Source: Candidatus Zhuqueibacterota bacterium
Lineage (GTDB): Bacteria > Zhuqueibacterota > Zhuqueibacteria > Residuimicrobiales > Krinioviventaceae
Direction of reading: 5' to 3'
NCBI GenBank assembly: GCA_016929295.1
Contig: JAFGJB010000059.1
Location: forward strand, 1-49,042
DNA: 49,042 nt
Shown: one piece after another, positions 36,249-44,594 of the stretch
Numbering within the stretch: the stretch's first letter is position 1
Layout: the number at the start of each line of letters is the position of its first letter
The notes under the pieces: model-generated
Told to the model about the DNA's origin: nothing
Seen by the model: the letters and a program-made list of their open reading frames with translations, nothing else
The model's database searches: none
Translations under genes and position numbers: made by a program

Positions 36249-37049
36249 CTATTTCCGCAGCCGATCCAGCCGCAGCCGATGCCTCTCATCAAACAACCGT
36301 CGCGAGGCGAAATAGACGGCTGCCAAACTGCCAAAACCGGTGCCGGAAGCGATCATGAACATGATGAGAATTTGGTACTTGACCGCTTCGAGTGGCGGAT
36401 TGCCGGCTAAAATTTGGCCGGTCATCATGCCGGGCAAACTGACGAGTCCGGCGATCGACATGGCGTTGATGATCGGTATAAGGGCGCTGCGAATGCTGTC
36501 CTTGCGGATATCGCCGATGGCCTGACTCCACGTCTGTCCGAGCATGAGTCGTCCTTCGATGACGGCTCGTCCTTGCCAGGCGATCGTCGTCAACCGGTCC
36601 AGGCCGATGGCAACGCCGTTCATGGTGTTGCCGAGCATCATGCCAAGGATCGGAATCGCGTATTGCGGCAGATACCACGGTTCATTGTGAATGACAAAGA
36701 CGAGCGCCAGAAAAGTGATCGTGAAGGAGGACAAGAACATGGCCACGGCGCCGAAGGAAAAGCCCCATATGCCGACAAATCGCCGCTTTTGTCGCAGCGC
36801 CGCTTCCCGGCCGGCGGCTAAAAGCATCACAAGAGCCAACGCTGTGATGAAGATAAAATCCGATCGTGCGAAAATCCATTTCAGCACAAAACCAATGAGA
36901 AAGAGCTGGGCAGTCGTTCGCAGCCCCGCGACGATGATCTGTTTCCATAAGCCGAGGTGCAAAAGGATAGTCAATGCCGCCAGCAGCACCAGCAGAATGG
37001 CCGCCAGGGCCAAATCGAGCGGCGACAGCGCAATGATCTCGCTAGCCAC
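36249..37049 (-). CDS. fetB: Iron-export ABC transporter permease (FetB/YbbM-like)
   Basis: 266 residues with about seven membrane helices and the UPF0014/FetB signature: GLWKQIIVAGLRTTAQLFLIGF split over residues 33-54, IPILGMMLGNTMNGVA near 133-148, and LPGMMTGQILAG near 205-216. FetB with FetA exports iron and confers oxidative-stress resistance in E. coli; other metals are possible. The start is GTG 37049, with GGAGGTGA just upstream inside fetA; the genes overlap by 8 bases. It ends 130 bases from the RseC-like gene on the same strand. Confidence 0.87.
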   Translation of the reverse strand: MASEIIALSPLDLALAAILLVLLAALTILLHLGLWKQIIVAGLRTTAQLFLIGFVLKWIFARSDFIFITALALVMLLAAGREAALRQKRRFVGIWGFSFGAVAMFLSSFTITFLALVFVIHNEPWYLPQYAIPILGMMLGNTMNGVAIGLDRLTTIAWQGRAVIEGRLMLGQTWSQAIGDIRKDSIRSALIPIINAMSIAGLVSLPGMMTGQILAGNPPLEAVKYQILIMFMIASGTGFGSLAAVYFASRRLFDERHRLRLDRLRK

Positions 37050-37641
37050 GATTCACCTCCAGCAGGTGCTGATCCCTGATTTCAAAGATACGATCCGCCA
37101 CGCGCTCGAGCTGGCCGCGATCATGGCTCACCCAGATCAGAGAGGCCGGGCGCTGTTTCTTATAGCGATCGAGAATGGCCTCAACCTCACCGACAAATCG
37201 CGGATCCAGATTGGCGGTCGGTTCATCGAGCAAGAGGACAGCGGGGAGGTTCGCCAGGAGTCGCAAAAGCCCCAGGCGCTGTTTCTCGCCGCTGGAGAGA
37301 CGGCTGACCTGCCAGCGCATGACGTCATTATCAAAACCGAGTCTGCCGAGCGCGTCGCCATCACAGTCGTGAAAATGCTCGCCGACCGTGTCGAACCACC
37401 ACTGGCTCTCCGACGGCAGCAGTCCGACCTTTTTTCGCCAGTCGTGCGGCTTGTAGTCGTTCGCCGGCTTTTCATCGAGCGAGACAGAACCGCCGTGCGG
37501 ATCCAGATCCGCCAGCGCCCGCAGAAAGAGCGTTTTGCCCGCGCCGGACGACCCAAAGAGGCCGATGCAGAACGACTCGGGAAGGTGCAGGGAGACGGGA
37601 TTGAGGTTATGAAAAACGAGGTTTTCGATTTCAAAGGTCAT
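37042..37641 (-). CDS. fetA: Iron-export ABC transporter ATP-binding protein (FetA-like)
   Basis: 199 residues forming one ABC ATPase. The Walker A motif GSSGAGKT is at about residues 30-37, the signature LSSGEKQRLG near 114-123, Walker B VLLLDEPTANLD near 134-145, and the switch His in WVSHDRGQ near 170. The small size and the direct 8-base overlap with the permease gene match FetAB. A short QSWW-type Q-loop region (LLPSESQWWFDTV) is seen near residue 75. It is probably transcribed on its own from the short gap before it; no convincing promoter was read there. Confidence 0.88.
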   Translation of the reverse strand: MTFEIENLVFHNLNPVSLHLPESFCIGLFGSSGAGKTLFLRALADLDPHGGSVSLDEKPANDYKPHDWRKKVGLLPSESQWWFDTVGEHFHDCDGDALGRLGFDNDVMRWQVSRLSSGEKQRLGLLRLLANLPAVLLLDEPTANLDPRFVGEVEAILDRYKKQRPASLIWVSHDRGQLERVADRIFEIRDQHLLEVNRG

Positions 37642-37705
37642 ACCATATTCTCAAGCAAAATTCATACGAGACGTCAAGAATGGCCGCTCATGCTTTTTTT
37701 CATTG

Positions 37706-37726
37706 TTCGTCATTCGTCATTCGTAA
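37706..37726. repeat. Three tandem heptamers (TTCGTCA type)
   Basis: Two perfect TTCGTCA units (37706-37719) and one TTCGTAA (37720-37726) lie just past the stop of the DUF5060-type gene. A second period-7 array of different sequence lies at 40165-40192. Confidence 0.6.
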
Positions 37727-37729
37727 TTT

Positions 37730-39583
37730 TCATATTCTTTTCAGCAAAACCACCCAATCTTTTCCTCTATCTGCCGGCGGCCAGCCTAGCGACTGCAATC
37801 CCGGCCCCAGCGCCTGTTTTACATCACCCTCGATCAGCTCACCGCCCTGGCGCGGATTATACCACTTGACTGAATAGGTTCCGTCCGCCAGCTCGATTTT
37901 TGTCGATCCGCCTTCAGGGAGATAGACCGCATAAACCTCGCCGGTTTTGGCAAAACAATAATCATGCACATCCGGCGTGAGGGCATCGGCTGTGCTCATT
38001 TCGCAGAATGGCAAATAGTGATGGAAAAACTCGAGGGCATAGCGCGTCAAGTCCCACATATGATCGCGCGAACGCCAATCCTCGCAGTTCAAATCGTTGT
38101 GCGCGAACTGGTAGCCGAAATACCACTCGCAGCCCGAGCCACCGGCCATGAGGTTGCCCCAGAGTGAATAGCGACGCACATCATCGTGCCAATAGTCATC
38201 GGCATCGGGCTTGACGCCGGTATGCGCGGGACCGATTTCATCCAGAGCGACGAACCACTTGTGGCCGGATTCGGCGGAATGTCGCAGCCATTTGATCGTC
38301 TCGGCGTGCGTCTCTTTTTGATCGCCCATCTGCAGTGAGGGGCCTTCGATGGAGGGATGCCCCAGGAGCGGCGCATAAATTTCATCGTAGCGCCCGGGGA
38401 GGGTGTGCACGACGATCGGATGGTCGTAGGGATCAATGGCTTTCAGCCAGTCGGCGAACATCCTACGTTGTTCATCGGAATTGGCAGCGCCGTAGGCGAC
38501 GTCCGCGTTATCCCAGCCGTTCTCTTCACCAATATTAAAGACGATCGCCGGATGGTAGCCAAAGCGCGCCACAATTTCGCGATAGTATAGTTTACGGCTG
38601 TTCGCAAAACCGCTGGAAGTTGATAGACCTTCATTGATCTCGAACAGCGCCTCGTTCTCCGTCTCGGTCAGAACGATGTGCTGCGCCAGGCCGAGCTCGT
38701 CCATGTGCGCCATAACAATATCCCACTGGTCGAGTTTGGAGCAGTCGTAGCGATAGCGCTCATCATAGCTCGTCCACGGCCAGACATCCTTGCCGTCGCC
38801 GCCGACATTCATGGTGAGGAAATAGACGGAATTCATCCCCTTGCTCGCCAGATAGTTGAGCGCGCCGATGATGTTCACACCCTTGCCGTCCTGCCAGGTC
38901 GGATCACCCGATCGCCAGTCATCGGCGTGCGCGGCGTATTCGTGCGATCCGCCACGTAACACTTTGTGCGCTTCTCCCTCGCGCGCCTCGCCTTCTTTGG
39001 CCATGCGTTCAGAATCATCAAATTCAAAGTAAGCTAAAAAGTTTTCCGGGCTATCGGCACCGCCCTTGAGAAAACAGTCGCCGGTTTCAGCATAGCGCAG
39101 ATAGTGTTCGCCGGCCCGCAGTGCGCCTGTGGCGCGAGCATCTCTGCCGATTTTATCGCTTTCGCTGACGACAAAGCGTCCTTTCCTGCCGTCGAATGAG
39201 GTCGCTGTGCCGGCCTGCGGATCGAGGCTCATCGCCACGTTTTCGCCCGTGCGAAACAGAGCCTCAAAGCTCCACTCGCCCGCTTCATCGGGGGTAAAAT
39301 GGACGCGCCATTTATTGCCCGCGGTCGCGCTCGTTTCAGCGGCATGACCGTCGGCTGCATAAAAACCGGGCACAATGCAGCTCTTTTCGCCATGACGGAA
39401 AGCGACATCGAGACGGTAATCGGTGAACGGATTCGGCGTCGCCGCTTCGCTGGAGTGCGGACCAGCAAAGGTGAGGGTGATGCGATGCCACTTTTTCATC
39501 TCTCCGGAAAACTGCACGGATGGGGCGCAGGAAAAAAGAGTGCTCAATATAGTCAGGACAAGGAGAAAGTTAACATATTTCAT
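37730..39583 (-). CDS. DUF5060-type lipoprotein, putative glycoside hydrolase-like surface protein
   Basis: 617 residues from ATG 39583, which has AGGAG 5 bases upstream; a GTG at 39589 overlaps that site. A lipobox LFSC gives lipidated Cys19. The first 120 residues form an Ig-like beta domain of the DUF5060 kind (KKWHRITLTF..., then ...NPFTDYRLDV and VHFTPDEAGEWSFEALF). The middle 200-520 region looks like a TIM barrel: FLTMNVGGDGKDVWPW near 255-270, NIGEENGWDN near 350 with two acidic residues at a strand end, and LDEIGPAH near 440. The final 90 residues fit the small beta domain of collagen-binding type found after such barrels. A glycan hydrolase is plausible but substrate and catalytic residues are not certain. 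Confidence 0.75.
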   Translation of the reverse strand: MKYVNFLLVLTILSTLFSCAPSVQFSGEMKKWHRITLTFAGPHSSEAATPNPFTDYRLDVAFRHGEKSCIVPGFYAADGHAAETSATAGNKWRVHFTPDEAGEWSFEALFRTGENVAMSLDPQAGTATSFDGRKGRFVVSESDKIGRDARATGALRAGEHYLRYAETGDCFLKGGADSPENFLAYFEFDDSERMAKEGEAREGEAHKVLRGGSHEYAAHADDWRSGDPTWQDGKGVNIIGALNYLASKGMNSVYFLTMNVGGDGKDVWPWTSYDERYRYDCSKLDQWDIVMAHMDELGLAQHIVLTETENEALFEINEGLSTSSGFANSRKLYYREIVARFGYHPAIVFNIGEENGWDNADVAYGAANSDEQRRMFADWLKAIDPYDHPIVVHTLPGRYDEIYAPLLGHPSIEGPSLQMGDQKETHAETIKWLRHSAESGHKWFVALDEIGPAHTGVKPDADDYWHDDVRRYSLWGNLMAGGSGCEWYFGYQFAHNDLNCEDWRSRDHMWDLTRYALEFFHHYLPFCEMSTADALTPDVHDYCFAKTGEVYAVYLPEGGSTKIELADGTYSVKWYNPRQGGELIEGDVKQALGPGLQSLGWPPADRGKDWVVLLKRI

Positions 39584-39643
39584 TTTCACTCCTGTTGTTT
39601 GGCTGCCACGGGGCTGTCGCGGTGCGGGCTCCCTTCTTCTTTA

Positions 39644-40078
39644 TCATAAAGTGACGCCACCCTTTAATTTCAGCGTCAAAGAATTGTCGGTGATTGTCAA
39701 ATCCTCAATAGTGAGATGCGAAATGACTCCATAGTGTGCTGCGAGTGAATCGATGTGGATGCGGATCGACTGGTTGCCGGCGTCGAGCGTAGCGAAATGG
39801 ATGAATTCGACCATCTTTGATAAAAATTTTGACCGGAATGCATTCATTGGCTGGATCGTGACGAGACGCGCTATGATATCAGAGGATGTATGTGACAGTT
39901 CAAAAAAGGCGGCAAATTTCACCGCAAGCAAAACCTGTACATGCCCGCTCAAGACGAGATGATCCTCCTCGAAAGCGGCGCCCATATTGGCAATTGCGCC
40001 CTTTGTCGGTGCATGTCCAGAGACGAGGCGATTCAAGTCAGTTTCGTTCAAACAAAATTCGAGTGAGCGGATGTACAT
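39644..40078 (-). CDS. Conserved-looking small protein, function unknown
   Basis: 144 residues from ATG 40078, with AGGAG about 6 bases upstream; a frame start at 40099 would bury that site. It is soluble, with no signal peptide or membrane helix. The composition is alternating hydrophobic/polar, suggesting beta strands, for example DHLVLSGHVQVLLAVKF and the end TIEDLTITDNSLTLKLKGG. This resembles proteins of the LmeA/DUF2993 lipid-binding type, but the match is only by pattern. It precedes the DUF5060-type lipoprotein by 60 bases on the same strand, so the two may be co-transcribed. Confidence 0.6.
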   Translation of the reverse strand: MYIRSLEFCLNETDLNRLVSGHAPTKGAIANMGAAFEEDHLVLSGHVQVLLAVKFAAFFELSHTSSDIIARLVTIQPMNAFRSKFLSKMVEFIHFATLDAGNQSIRIHIDSLAAHYGVISHLTIEDLTITDNSLTLKLKGGVTL

Positions 40079-40164
40079 TGACGGCTCCTCTCTCCGCACT
40101 GCAAATCTGCCATATTATTCTGAAAAGTTTTGTTATTTTGACAATCTTTTGAACAGTCAAAAGA

Positions 40165-40192
40165 GTGAAACGTGAAACGTCAAACGTGAAAC
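40165..40192. repeat. Four tandem heptamers (GTGAAAC type)
   Basis: GTGAAAC, GTGAAAC, GTCAAAC and GTGAAAC follow one another exactly in the 272-base gap between the small unknown gene and the SNF2 gene. The same gap contains a 6-bp inverted repeat, TGCAGC-tat-GCTGCA, near 40254-40268, without a T-run. No gene is seen in the gap. Confidence 0.75.
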
Positions 40193-40350
40193 GTTACAAT
40201 AGGCTCGTTCCAGGCTATAAAACATCTCACTTTTCAGGTTTCACTTTTGACTTGCAGCTATGCTGCACTAGGTTTTATTGGTAGCCAAAGGCTGCGCTGT
40301 ACATACTTTGAGCAGACACAATGGCATGGATGAAAATTCAAGGTTGGATA

Positions 40351-43300
40351 TTATCCAAACAAAACATTGATATCATCGCGGGTGAGCGATTTAAAAAAGC
40401 TGCTATCCGTGGTGATCAGATCGGCGACGAGCTTTTTTTTGCGCGCCTGCAGCTCGACCATTTTTTCCTCGACAGAGTCTTTGGTGATGAGTCGATAGAC
40501 AAAGACTCTTTTATCCTGACCAATTCGATGGGCGCGATCGGTCGCCTGCACTTCCACGGCGGGGTTCCACCACGGATCATAGTGAATGACATAGTCCGCA
40601 GCGGTCAAATTCAGCCCCACGCCACCGGCTTTGAGACTGATGAGAAAAACGCGGATATTCTCATCAGCTTGAAAACGATCAACATGTTTCATACGATGGG
40701 TGGTATGGCCGTCCAGATACTCGTACAAAATGCCATTTGCATCGAGAAAAGCGCGAATGAGCCGCAGCATTTTCACGAATTGCGAAAATATGAGCACCTT
40801 GTGCTTTCCGGCGAGGATCTCTTCGACCAGTTCTTTCAGCGACTCGAATTTGCCCGAATCTTGCTCGACACTTTTGTCCACCAGGTACGGATGGCAGGCG
40901 AGCTGTCGCAGTTTGACCAATCCTTCGAGGACGCTCATGCGCGCCTTGTCGATGCCCACGCTGTCGATGGTGTCAAGTATTTTTGCCCGGTAATGATCCC
41001 GCCAATAAAGATAGAGCTTTTCCTGTTCGGCACTCATGGTACAATAAAAAGTCTGCTCAATCTTGGGCGGCAGCTCTTTAGCGACGCCTTCCTTGGTGCG
41101 GCGCAGGACGAACGGAAAGATCAGAGTGCGCAAGAACGCCGCAGCGCTTTCATCTTTTTTCTTTTCAATGGGATGGGTAAAAGCCCGCTTGAAATAGTAA
41201 AGCGATCCTAAAAGTCCCGGATTGAGGAAGGCGAACTGCGACCATAACTCGATGGTATTGTTCTCGACCGGAGTGCCGGTCAAGACGAGGCGAAAGCGCG
41301 AAGAAAGGAGTCGAGCGGCTTTTGCCGTTTGCGATGCCGGATTCTTTATTTTTTGCGACTCATCGAGAATGACATAATGAAAAGGGTATTTTTTGAGGAA
41401 GAGGATATCACGGCGCATCACGCCATAACTTGTCAGGATAACATCGTACTGATCAAACCGGCAGGCCTCTTTGTCGCGCTGCAAGCCGACGTGGATGAGC
41501 ACCTTCAAGTCAGGGGTGAATTTTTGCACCTCTTTTTCCCAGTTGTAAACAACGGAGGTGGGGCAGACGATGAGCGATGTCGCCTGGCGCACGCGTTCCT
41601 TATCAGACAAAAGTACGGCCAACGTCTGCAGCGTTTTTCCAAGTCCCATATCATCGGCCAGGCAGCCGCCAAAACCATATTCCTGCAAAAAGTAAAGCCA
41701 ATTGTAGCCGGCCTTTTGATACGGACGCAACTCTCCCTGCAATTTGGGTGAGAGCGGCTGGCTGGCGATGCCGGCAAAAGATCCCAGTTTTTCCACGCTG
41801 GTACGAAACTTTTCATCCGCCTGAAAATCATCGACGTGCGCAAAAAGTTTATCGATGAGCGTCGCATGGTACGCAGAAACTCTGACATGCTGCTCATCGG
41901 TCTCGGTGAAATTGAACAAATGCTGAAATTTGACAAACCACGACTCTGGCAGTTGCGCGATGCTTTTATCCGCCAGCTTGACGTAACGTAAATTTTGCCG
42001 GACAGCCTTTTTCAACTCTTTGAGAGAGAGGGGAACGCCGTCAATATCGATCTGCAGATTCAGATCAAACCAGTCAATTTTAGACGTGATGCCGATGCGG
42101 AGGTTTGGCTCACCCGTTCGCACCTTGAAACGTTGCAGCTGTTCTCGACCAATGACGTCAAAGCCATCCGCGGCAAGTTTCGGCAAATTGACAAACAGCC
42201 AATTCAATGCCTTTGCATCGATGATCCGCAGCCCACCCTTGGGATCATCCTTGAGGCCCGACTGCACGAGTTGCTCGCGAGCACGCAGCTCGTCTTCCCG
42301 GTCGCGAATAATCTGAGCGATCGTCGCGCCATCATTCTTAAAGTACAATTCCTGTGCCGCACAAAAATCCACTTCCAACGGGCCATAATCAAATTTAAGC
42401 GAGACCTCCAGGTGGCGCTCACTCTCCTGCAGCACAATCTTTTTACGCGTGATCTGGCTCAGCAGTGAAATATTGAGAGATCCTGGCAGCGGTACGGGAG
42501 TGGTCTTGATGAGCCGAGGGTAGACGCTCTCCAGAAAAAGCGGAAATTCTTTTTCCGGAATCGATAGCGTAATATCGGATTTTGTAAATGGCACGAGCAA
42601 ATTGGCATGATCCAGATTTTCGACCTTGATCAAGGTCCTGTTCATGAGCAACCAAATGGGTTGTTCAGTGAGCACCTTATATCGTGAATCCACCTTTTCT
42701 TCCCGTCCCTTGAACTCAATGTACGGGATCAAACAATAATCGCCGCTTTTTCGTTCAAAGGCAAAGCGGATGCGGGCGCCTTTTTTGGCAAATTTGAGGG
42801 GTGACAGCTGCTCTTCGAAGGGGCTCAGGTAGACAAGACTGTCGCACAAGAGGTCAAAAAGCGGCCCAAGGCGACTGCCATAGCGGTAGTGATAGACTTG
42901 CTCGTTAAAGGACAATCGACCAAAGTAGCGATTGTTATAAAAGGAGTTGCTCTGTTGTTCAATCTTTTGGATGTGCGAGACAACGATCGGATCATTCGGT
43001 GAAAAGACGAGGTCTTTGCCGCTCAGATCAAACTCACCAATATTGGAAAAACGACCCAGGAAACCGTTCTTTTTAATGTATGCCTTTTGCGGTGCAATGG
43101 ACCAGGACTCGTTGTTCAAATCGAGCAGATAGACGACGCGCCATTGCTGAATCTGTTTTTTCCAAACCTCGGACTCGACATCGATGACCTTTTCAAAGAA
43201 CCGTTTCCACTGCGGATGGCTGTGCGCGGACAGATCGTCGACGTTTTCATCATACCACTGTTTGGCCTGCAAAAGCGCCGCGACGACATGTTTGCAGGTG

Positions 43301-43509
43301 GCCCAATAGGGGCAGGTGCAGCTCGAATACAAACTGTCGCCGATCTCCTGGACGCTGACGCGGTAGGGCGCGGCGCCCTGCACTTCAGCCTCAAACTTGT
43401 CCGGTTCAATCGTGATCAGCTTGACCTTCTGGTCGTGAAAGCACTTTTCACCGCGGCGATAGATGTCGCTGCCGGAGAGATGTCGTATGCGTTCTTTGGT
43501 TAACTTCAT
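40351..43509 (-). CDS. SNF2-family DEAD/DEAH helicase with SWIM zinc finger
   Basis: 1052 residues. The N-terminus holds a SWIM zinc finger, CTCPYWATCKH near residues 64-74. A long middle part (about 100-560) is the region seen in bacterial SWIM-SNF2 proteins. The ATPase core begins near 600 with DDMGLGKT (motif I), LDESQ (motif II, in place of DEAH), LTGTPVEN (motif III) and ends with QATDRAHRIGQ (motif VI) near 1000. Such proteins translocate on duplex DNA or protein-DNA complexes; bacterial members often act in transcription recycling (RapA-like), repair or defence. ACAGGATAA precedes ATG 43509. It is divergent from the restriction-modification remnant, which may hint at a defence setting, but the SWIM-SNF2 family is also common in ordinary genomes. 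Confidence 0.87.
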   Translation of the reverse strand: MKLTKERIRHLSGSDIYRRGEKCFHDQKVKLITIEPDKFEAEVQGAAPYRVSVQEIGDSLYSSCTCPYWATCKHVVAALLQAKQWYDENVDDLSAHSHPQWKRFFEKVIDVESEVWKKQIQQWRVVYLLDLNNESWSIAPQKAYIKKNGFLGRFSNIGEFDLSGKDLVFSPNDPIVVSHIQKIEQQSNSFYNNRYFGRLSFNEQVYHYRYGSRLGPLFDLLCDSLVYLSPFEEQLSPLKFAKKGARIRFAFERKSGDYCLIPYIEFKGREEKVDSRYKVLTEQPIWLLMNRTLIKVENLDHANLLVPFTKSDITLSIPEKEFPLFLESVYPRLIKTTPVPLPGSLNISLLSQITRKKIVLQESERHLEVSLKFDYGPLEVDFCAAQELYFKNDGATIAQIIRDREDELRAREQLVQSGLKDDPKGGLRIIDAKALNWLFVNLPKLAADGFDVIGREQLQRFKVRTGEPNLRIGITSKIDWFDLNLQIDIDGVPLSLKELKKAVRQNLRYVKLADKSIAQLPESWFVKFQHLFNFTETDEQHVRVSAYHATLIDKLFAHVDDFQADEKFRTSVEKLGSFAGIASQPLSPKLQGELRPYQKAGYNWLYFLQEYGFGGCLADDMGLGKTLQTLAVLLSDKERVRQATSLIVCPTSVVYNWEKEVQKFTPDLKVLIHVGLQRDKEACRFDQYDVILTSYGVMRRDILFLKKYPFHYVILDESQKIKNPASQTAKAARLLSSRFRLVLTGTPVENNTIELWSQFAFLNPGLLGSLYYFKRAFTHPIEKKKDESAAAFLRTLIFPFVLRRTKEGVAKELPPKIEQTFYCTMSAEQEKLYLYWRDHYRAKILDTIDSVGIDKARMSVLEGLVKLRQLACHPYLVDKSVEQDSGKFESLKELVEEILAGKHKVLIFSQFVKMLRLIRAFLDANGILYEYLDGHTTHRMKHVDRFQADENIRVFLISLKAGGVGLNLTAADYVIHYDPWWNPAVEVQATDRAHRIGQDKRVFVYRLITKDSVEEKMVELQARKKKLVADLITTDSSFFKSLTRDDINVLFG

Positions 43510-43654
43510 TTATCCTGTTGATGAATGCAAAAAATTGAGCATGTATTTTAGCGCTCAGGAAGGTAAAAATCAAGGTTTATTTTTATCAGATCGATTTGGT
43601 CCAAAATGCCAGGTGACGGGAGCGATCAAGTTTTTGCTTTCGATTATTTTTTCA

Positions 43655-43672
43655 CTGTTGTATATTATACAG
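43655..43672 (+). promoter_or_regulatory. Palindrome upstream of the methyltransferase remnant, possible operator
   Basis: GTATATTATAC (43660-43670) is a perfect 11-base palindrome around a central T; outer bases CTGT on the left and AG on the right extend it with one bulged T. It lies 33 bases before the GTG of the methyltransferase fragment, where a repressor or a controller protein would bind. It also contains AT-rich -10-like sequence, so it may simply be part of a promoter. Confidence 0.35.
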
Positions 43673-43703
43673 TATCTATAGCACAAGATAATAGGAGCTG
43701 CTG

Positions 43704-44045
43704 GTGGAGGTAATCGAAAAAACGAGAAAGAAATTGGCAATCAACTATGAAAGAACCTGCAATTGCGAAGCCTCTCATATCAACTGCCTGTCCGCCAAAC
43801 AGTGGCTAAAAAACCAATTGGGAGTGTGGCAATTCAATTATGAGGCGCGGGACATTCGCGATAAAAACCTTCATCCAGCTACTTTTCCAATTTCATTATC
43901 AAAAAGGATCATTGAGCTTTTCACACATGAAGGTGAATTGGTATTTGGGCGTGTCCCTCGCTACGCTCGGGTTGGGTTTTCCGCTTCTACTCCTCACATT
44001 GCTGCGGGCAACTCATTAACCATTTACGCATTTTTAAGGTGGTGA
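43704..44045 (+). pseudogene. Truncated DNA methyltransferase (N-terminal part of an amino-methylase)
   Basis: 113 codons from GTG 43704 with AGGAG 6 bases upstream. The first 80 residues match, from memory, the N-terminus of a family of site-specific DNA methyltransferases: CEASHINCLSAKQWLKNQLGVWQF and the stretch RDIRDKNLHPATFP...IIELFTHEGELV, which normally runs straight into the SAM-binding DPFxGxGTT motif. Here it breaks off at 43943 and is replaced by a sequence (FGRVPRYARVGFSAS...) that reads like translated intergenic repeat. SAM-binding motif I and everything after it are absent, so the product should be inactive. It was probably the modification gene of a restriction-modification pair, now decayed. 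Two small remnants follow. Confidence 0.7.
43944..44036 (+). repeat. Repeat-like sequence that interrupts the methyltransferase
   Basis: From 43944 the DNA reads TTTGGGCGTGTCCCTCGCTA and continues with TCGGGTTGGGTTTTCCGC. I recall similar sequences (CCCTCGC...GCTCGGG...GGGTTTTCCGC) recurring in Bacteroidota and related genomes inside and between genes. The right end is approximate. Its origin cannot be settled here. Confidence 0.45.
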
Positions 44046-44049
44046 TGAT

Positions 44050-44247
44050 ATGGATGAAATTGACAACAAAGAAGAAATTATCATTGAAATTTGTAGTCAT
44101 TGTGGCAAGGATGTTTCTTGGGGTTCGGGTTTATTTGTTAACAGAGTCCCTGATTTCAATGATATATTCACACGAATTGCAAATAACCGCGTGTTCCCTT
44201 TAGGGGATTTTGTTTGCAGAATTTGCGACAATCCAACTGATGATTAA
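44050..44247 (+). CDS. Small zinc-ribbon-like protein
   Basis: 65 residues with CSHC near residues 15-18 and CRIC near 56-59, a pair of C-x2-C knuckles spaced like a small zinc ribbon; the rest is acidic with no membrane helix. AGGTGG just upstream, overlapping the end of the methyltransferase fragment, serves as ribosome site. It sits between the methyltransferase fragment and a broken ORF and is probably part of the same former restriction-modification module. It might be intact but without function now. Confidence 0.55.
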   Translation: MDEIDNKEEIIIEICSHCGKDVSWGSGLFVNRVPDFNDIFTRIANNRVFPLGDFVCRICDNPTDD

Positions 44248-44524
44248 TTCGATTTCAAAAAAAATAATTGAAGACATTCTCACTGCAGACAAGTCAATAC
44301 TGGCAGAGATTTTAAGTGTCTCTGCTTCTGATCTGAGTTTAACAGCCCGACAAAAAATAGTTACTTCTGGTTGATTATCGGGTATGCGAGTCAATACCCA
44401 ACGCGGCGGAATGGGAATTAAAATGTCAGCGGTCAAACACATCTTCGTTAACCACTGCACAAAATTCCGCCTACGCCAAAGATCTCGTCCCGAACTTTAC
44501 GACGAGATCATTGATATAATCTGA
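44240..44524 (+). pseudogene. Broken ORF with one in-frame TGA, possible restriction endonuclease remnant
   Basis: From ATG 44240 the frame encodes 44 residues (MINSISKKIIEDILTADKS...) to TGA at 44372-44374, then continues in the same frame for 49 more codons to TGA 44522-44524, including RVNTQRGGMGIKMSAVKHIF and ending RSRPELYDEIIDII. Both halves look like real protein sequence. The first half reads like the N-terminus of a small nuclease of restriction systems, recalled from memory and not certain. It overlaps the stop of the zinc-ribbon gene by 8 bases. I read it as one degraded gene (or two fused remnants) of the former restriction-modification operon. A downstream in-frame ATG exists at 44384. 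Confidence 0.45.
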
Positions 44525-44594
44525 AACCGCGCATTCAGTTCAGGCAAGCCTCCCGCCGCGCACACCGCTCCTACATTCGCATCGATCAGTGGGC

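Noticed and set aside
40141-40200. Possible CRISPR-like short repeats (GTGAAAC)
   Set aside because: The units are adjacent heptamers without spacers, so it is a tandem microsatellite and not a CRISPR array.
40254-40268. Hairpin TGCAGC-tat-GCTGCA as a terminator
   Set aside because: The stem is only 6 bp and no T-run follows on either strand.
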